Shown here one piece after another: positions 5,690 through 7,613 of a DNA stretch of 7,613 nucleotides. The translations under genes and the position numbers were made by a program. The DNA is from an uncultured Actinomyces sp. Its GTDB lineage: Bacteria > Actinomycetota > Actinomycetes > Actinomycetales > Actinomycetaceae. Location of the stretch: positions 1 through 7,613 of the forward strand of contig USHU01000043.1 in NCBI GenBank assembly GCA_900554605.1. Direction: 5' to 3'. Positions within the stretch are counted from its first letter, which is position 1; each line of letters starts with the position of its first letter. Below the pieces are notes generated by a model. That model did no database searches, was not told where the DNA came from, and worked only from the letters and a program-made list of their open reading frames with translations.

Positions 5690-6751
5690 GTGAGTGAAAA
5701 AGACCCCTTGGTATTGGGAATTGAATCCACCTGCGATGAGACAGGTGTCGCCTTGGTGCGTGGCTGTGATCTTCTGGTTGACCGGACCGCGACCTCCATG
5801 GATCAGTACGCCCGCTACGGTGGCATCATTCCTGAAATTGCCTCGCGTGCACACTTAGAATCCTTCATTCCGACCTTGGACAGTGCCCTCGAAGAAGCAG
5901 GCGTTACTCTTGACGAGGTGGACGCAGTTGCGGTTGCTGCAGGCCCAGGCCTCGTCGGATCGCTCACTGTCGGTATTTGTGCAGCCAAAGCGTTGGCCTC
6001 GTCAATTGGAAAGCCGCTGTACGGGGTCAATCACGTTATCGGCCACCTCGCCGTCGACAAACTCGCCGATGGCCCCCTCCCAGAGCGTTTCATCGGTTTG
6101 GTGGTCTCGGGCGGACACTCGAATCTGCTTCTCATTAATGACATCGCGACCGATGTCCGTGAACTCGGCGGGACCCTTGACGATGCTGCCGGTGAAGCCT
6201 TCGACAAGGTGGGGCGTCTGCTGGATCTTCCCTATCCGGGTGGCCCCCACGTTGACCGTCTCTCGCAGCAGGGGGATCCTCAAGCGATCCGTTTCCCGCG
6301 TGGTTTGGCAGCCGGGAAAGACCAGGAGCGTCATAAGTACAACTTCTCCTTCTCCGGCCTCAAGACTGCTGTTGCGCGCTACGTAGAAGGACTAAAGGAA
6401 CGCGGAGAAGCCCTTCCCGCCGAGGATATTTGTGCCGGTTTCTCGGAAGCTGTGAATGATTCCCTGACCTCAAAGGCGGTACGCGCCGCACTGGATCATG
6501 GTTGTGACACCATCGTCGTGGGTGGCGGGTTCTCCGCTAACTCGCGCTTGCGTTCCCTGATTGTTCAGCGCGCCGAGGCCGCGGGACTGAGTGTCCGTAT
6601 GCCTCCCTTGCGGTTCTGCACGGATAACGGCGCGCAGATCGCGGCGATGGGATCGGAATTGGTCCGCGCGGGCGTTGCCCCTTCAGACTGGGATTTTTCT
6701 CCTGATTCTGGAATGCCGCTGACGCAGACTTCTATGCTTCCCCGTCACTGA
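5690..6751 (+). CDS. tsaD: TsaD, tRNA N6-adenosine threonylcarbamoyltransferase
   Basis: TsaD (Kae1/YgjD/Gcp) is the catalytic subunit that moves the threonylcarbamoyl group from threonylcarbamoyl-AMP to N6 of A37 in ANN-decoding tRNAs, acting with TsaB and TsaE. The 353-residue protein has LGIESTCDETGVALV (9-23), the metal-binding His115-x3-His119 in NHVIGH, VSGGHSNL (139-146), DDAAGEAFDKVGR (164-176), YPGGP (182-186), FSFSGLKTA (219-227), GGGFSAN (278-284) and CTDNGAQIA (310-318), where Asp312 is the third metal ligand. All key residues are present and the length is normal. The GTG start at 5690 puts the first family strand at residue 7 and sits six bases after a TAAAAT box. tsaE, tsaB and rimI lie upstream, but sdhCAB intervenes. 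The 3' end overlaps the convergent methyltransferase gene by 20 bp. The annotation 'O-sialoglycoprotein endopeptidase' is an obsolete name for this family. Confidence 0.97.
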   Translation: MSEKDPLVLGIESTCDETGVALVRGCDLLVDRTATSMDQYARYGGIIPEIASRAHLESFIPTLDSALEEAGVTLDEVDAVAVAAGPGLVGSLTVGICAAKALASSIGKPLYGVNHVIGHLAVDKLADGPLPERFIGLVVSGGHSNLLLINDIATDVRELGGTLDDAAGEAFDKVGRLLDLPYPGGPHVDRLSQQGDPQAIRFPRGLAAGKDQERHKYNFSFSGLKTAVARYVEGLKERGEALPAEDICAGFSEAVNDSLTSKAVRAALDHGCDTIVVGGGFSANSRLRSLIVQRAEAAGLSVRMPPLRFCTDNGAQIAAMGSELVRAGVAPSDWDFSPDSGMPLTQTSMLPRH

Positions 6752-7613
6752 TTCTCCGGGCAATAATTGCCCGGTGGGCGCCGCCGATGCGCGTTGCAAT
6801 GATGACGGCTTCGGCGTCTCCCTTGAGTTTCAGGGATTTTCTTAAGGCATCTGGCTGAATGTCAGCCCCGCGTTTCTTAATTTCGACGCGTCCGACGTTA
6901 AGCGCACGCAGCACCTGCTGAATGTTCTTGACGCGCAGATTCACGTGATCGATCACTTCGAAAGCACTGGTGAAAGGTGTCTGGTGCAGGGTGGGACCAC
7001 TCAGGTATGCAATCGATTCACTGACAAGGTGAGCCCCCATCTGCTCTGCAAGACAGGCGATTGTCCCTGAGCGGATCACCGCAGAATCTGGCTCGAAGAT
7101 ATAACTGTCCAGCGGACCGCACTCGGCTTGGCGAGGCTGCGAATTTGCCGCCTGCGTCTGTGGATCGATGAGGGTATGGACCTGATCAGCAGTGATGACG
7201 CTTGCCGATCGCCCCGCCCCTTCTGGAGCGAGCTCAGGCGCCCACAGCGCGGCCTCGAGAAGGTCTCCATCGACGCTGGTCCACTGCGCATGGAAGTGCT
7301 CGGGGATTAAGTCGTAGGGGATCCCGGGGGCCACCTTGACGCCGAGGCGGGGGATGGAATCTCCCCAAGCCAGCACTTGGTCTAGGGAAGGCGACCAATC
7401 CTCGGGGGACGTGATGCGCTTCGATCCGCCCTGCTTGCCCGTGCGCCTTGCAGGATCGGCGAAAAGAGCGTCAAAACCATAGGCGTGAAAGTCCTCGCCG
7501 CGAAGCGTCGTGACGTCTCTTTTTTCAACGCGGCACGAGGGGAAATTAGAAAGGTTCGCACCCGCCGCGGCAAGGGCCTCGTCGTTGATGTCGAAGGATG
7601 TCACGCGCATTCC
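6732..7613 (-). CDS. Class I SAM-dependent methyltransferase with THUMP-like C-terminal domain (5' end outside window)
   Basis: The gene runs off the right edge, so the start and the glycine-rich SAM-binding motif I are missing; an ATG at 7608-7610 is probably internal. What remains (293 codons) begins in the middle of the Rossmann fold. GMRVTSFDINDEAL fits the strand ending in the acidic ribose-binding residue. DALFADPARR follows (47-56, counting from that Met) in the place of the catalytic-side motif IV. The middle holds the conserved-looking YIFEPDSAVIRSG (about 172-184). The tail, about 244-290 (VEIKKRGADIQPDALRKSL, then a TR-containing strand), matches the THUMP-like domain of actinobacterial methyltransferases of unknown substrate. 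Such a tail suggests an RNA target, but that is inference. It is convergent with tsaD, overlapping it by 20 bp, and its last codons carry a 19-bp palindrome. The domain call is fairly sure; the substrate is unknown. Confidence 0.85.
   Translation of the reverse strand, partial: GMRVTSFDINDEALAAAGANLSNFPSCRVEKRDVTTLRGEDFHAYGFDALFADPARRTGKQGGSKRITSPEDWSPSLDQVLAWGDSIPRLGVKVAPGIPYDLIPEHFHAQWTSVDGDLLEAALWAPELAPEGAGRSASVITADQVHTLIDPQTQAANSQPRQAECGPLDSYIFEPDSAVIRSGTIACLAEQMGAHLVSESIAYLSGPTLHQTPFTSAFEVIDHVNLRVKNIQQVLRALNVGRVEIKKRGADIQPDALRKSLKLKGDAEAVIIATRIGGAHRAIIARRISDGEA
6756..6774. terminator. 19-bp palindrome between convergent genes, possible two-way terminator
   Basis: CCGGGCAAT-A-ATTGCCCGG is a perfect nine-base dyad starting four bases after the tsaD stop. 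As RNA on either strand it can fold into an eight-bp GC-rich stem with a three-base loop. It lies inside the last codons of the convergent methyltransferase gene (IIAR region), ahead of that gene's own stop. No T-tract follows on the plus strand (TGGGCGCC), so it is not a canonical terminator. A stem-only terminator or a 3'-end protector for tsaD mRNA is the likeliest role. Confidence 0.45.

Overview
This window looks like ordinary chromosome from a moderately GC-rich actinobacterium, most likely of the Actinomycetaceae (Actinomyces/Schaalia type). The evidence is the classic actinobacterial cluster alr-tsaE-tsaB-rimI-tsaD, a single-subunit SdhC-type succinate dehydrogenase, a methyltransferase with a THUMP-like tail of a kind common in Actinobacteria, GTG starts with 4-nt gene overlaps, and two promoters that fit leaderless transcription. 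The genus is inferred, not proven.

Layout: (1) 1-1943, plus strand: the 3' end of alanine racemase (alr), then tsaE, tsaB and rimI. They are tightly packed (ATGA overlap, 9-nt gap, GTGA overlap) and look like one translationally coupled operon. (2) 1944-2153: an AT-richer 210-nt gap holding a 15-bp palindrome and a -10 element six bases before the sdhC start. (3) 2154-5590: sdhC-sdhA-sdhB, a complete three-gene, two-haem, menaquinone-type succinate dehydrogenase/fumarate reductase. It is followed by a strong UUCG hairpin at 5613-5638. (4) 5690-6751: tsaD, with its own -10 box placed for a leaderless GTG start. (5) 6732-7613, minus strand: a convergent, 5'-truncated SAM-dependent methyltransferase that overlaps the end of tsaD by 20 bp and has a 19-bp palindrome in its last codons.

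How the genes work together: TsaB, TsaD and TsaE form the bacterial complex that transfers threonylcarbamoyl to A37 of ANN-decoding tRNAs; the fourth enzyme, TsaC, is not in the window. RimI is the neighbouring N-terminal acetyltransferase, and Alr makes D-alanine for peptidoglycan. The Sdh complex links succinate/fumarate exchange to membrane menaquinone. Its operon sits between rimI and tsaD, genes that are usually close neighbours in related genomes.

I found no mobile element, CRISPR array, RNA gene or clearly new system. The points most worth checking are a probable frameshift at the very start of the window in alr, the sdhCAB operon interrupting the tRNA-modification cluster, the paired leaderless-type promoters, the AAAACCT-c-AGGTTTT palindrome upstream of sdhC, and the palindrome between the convergent tsaD and methyltransferase genes.
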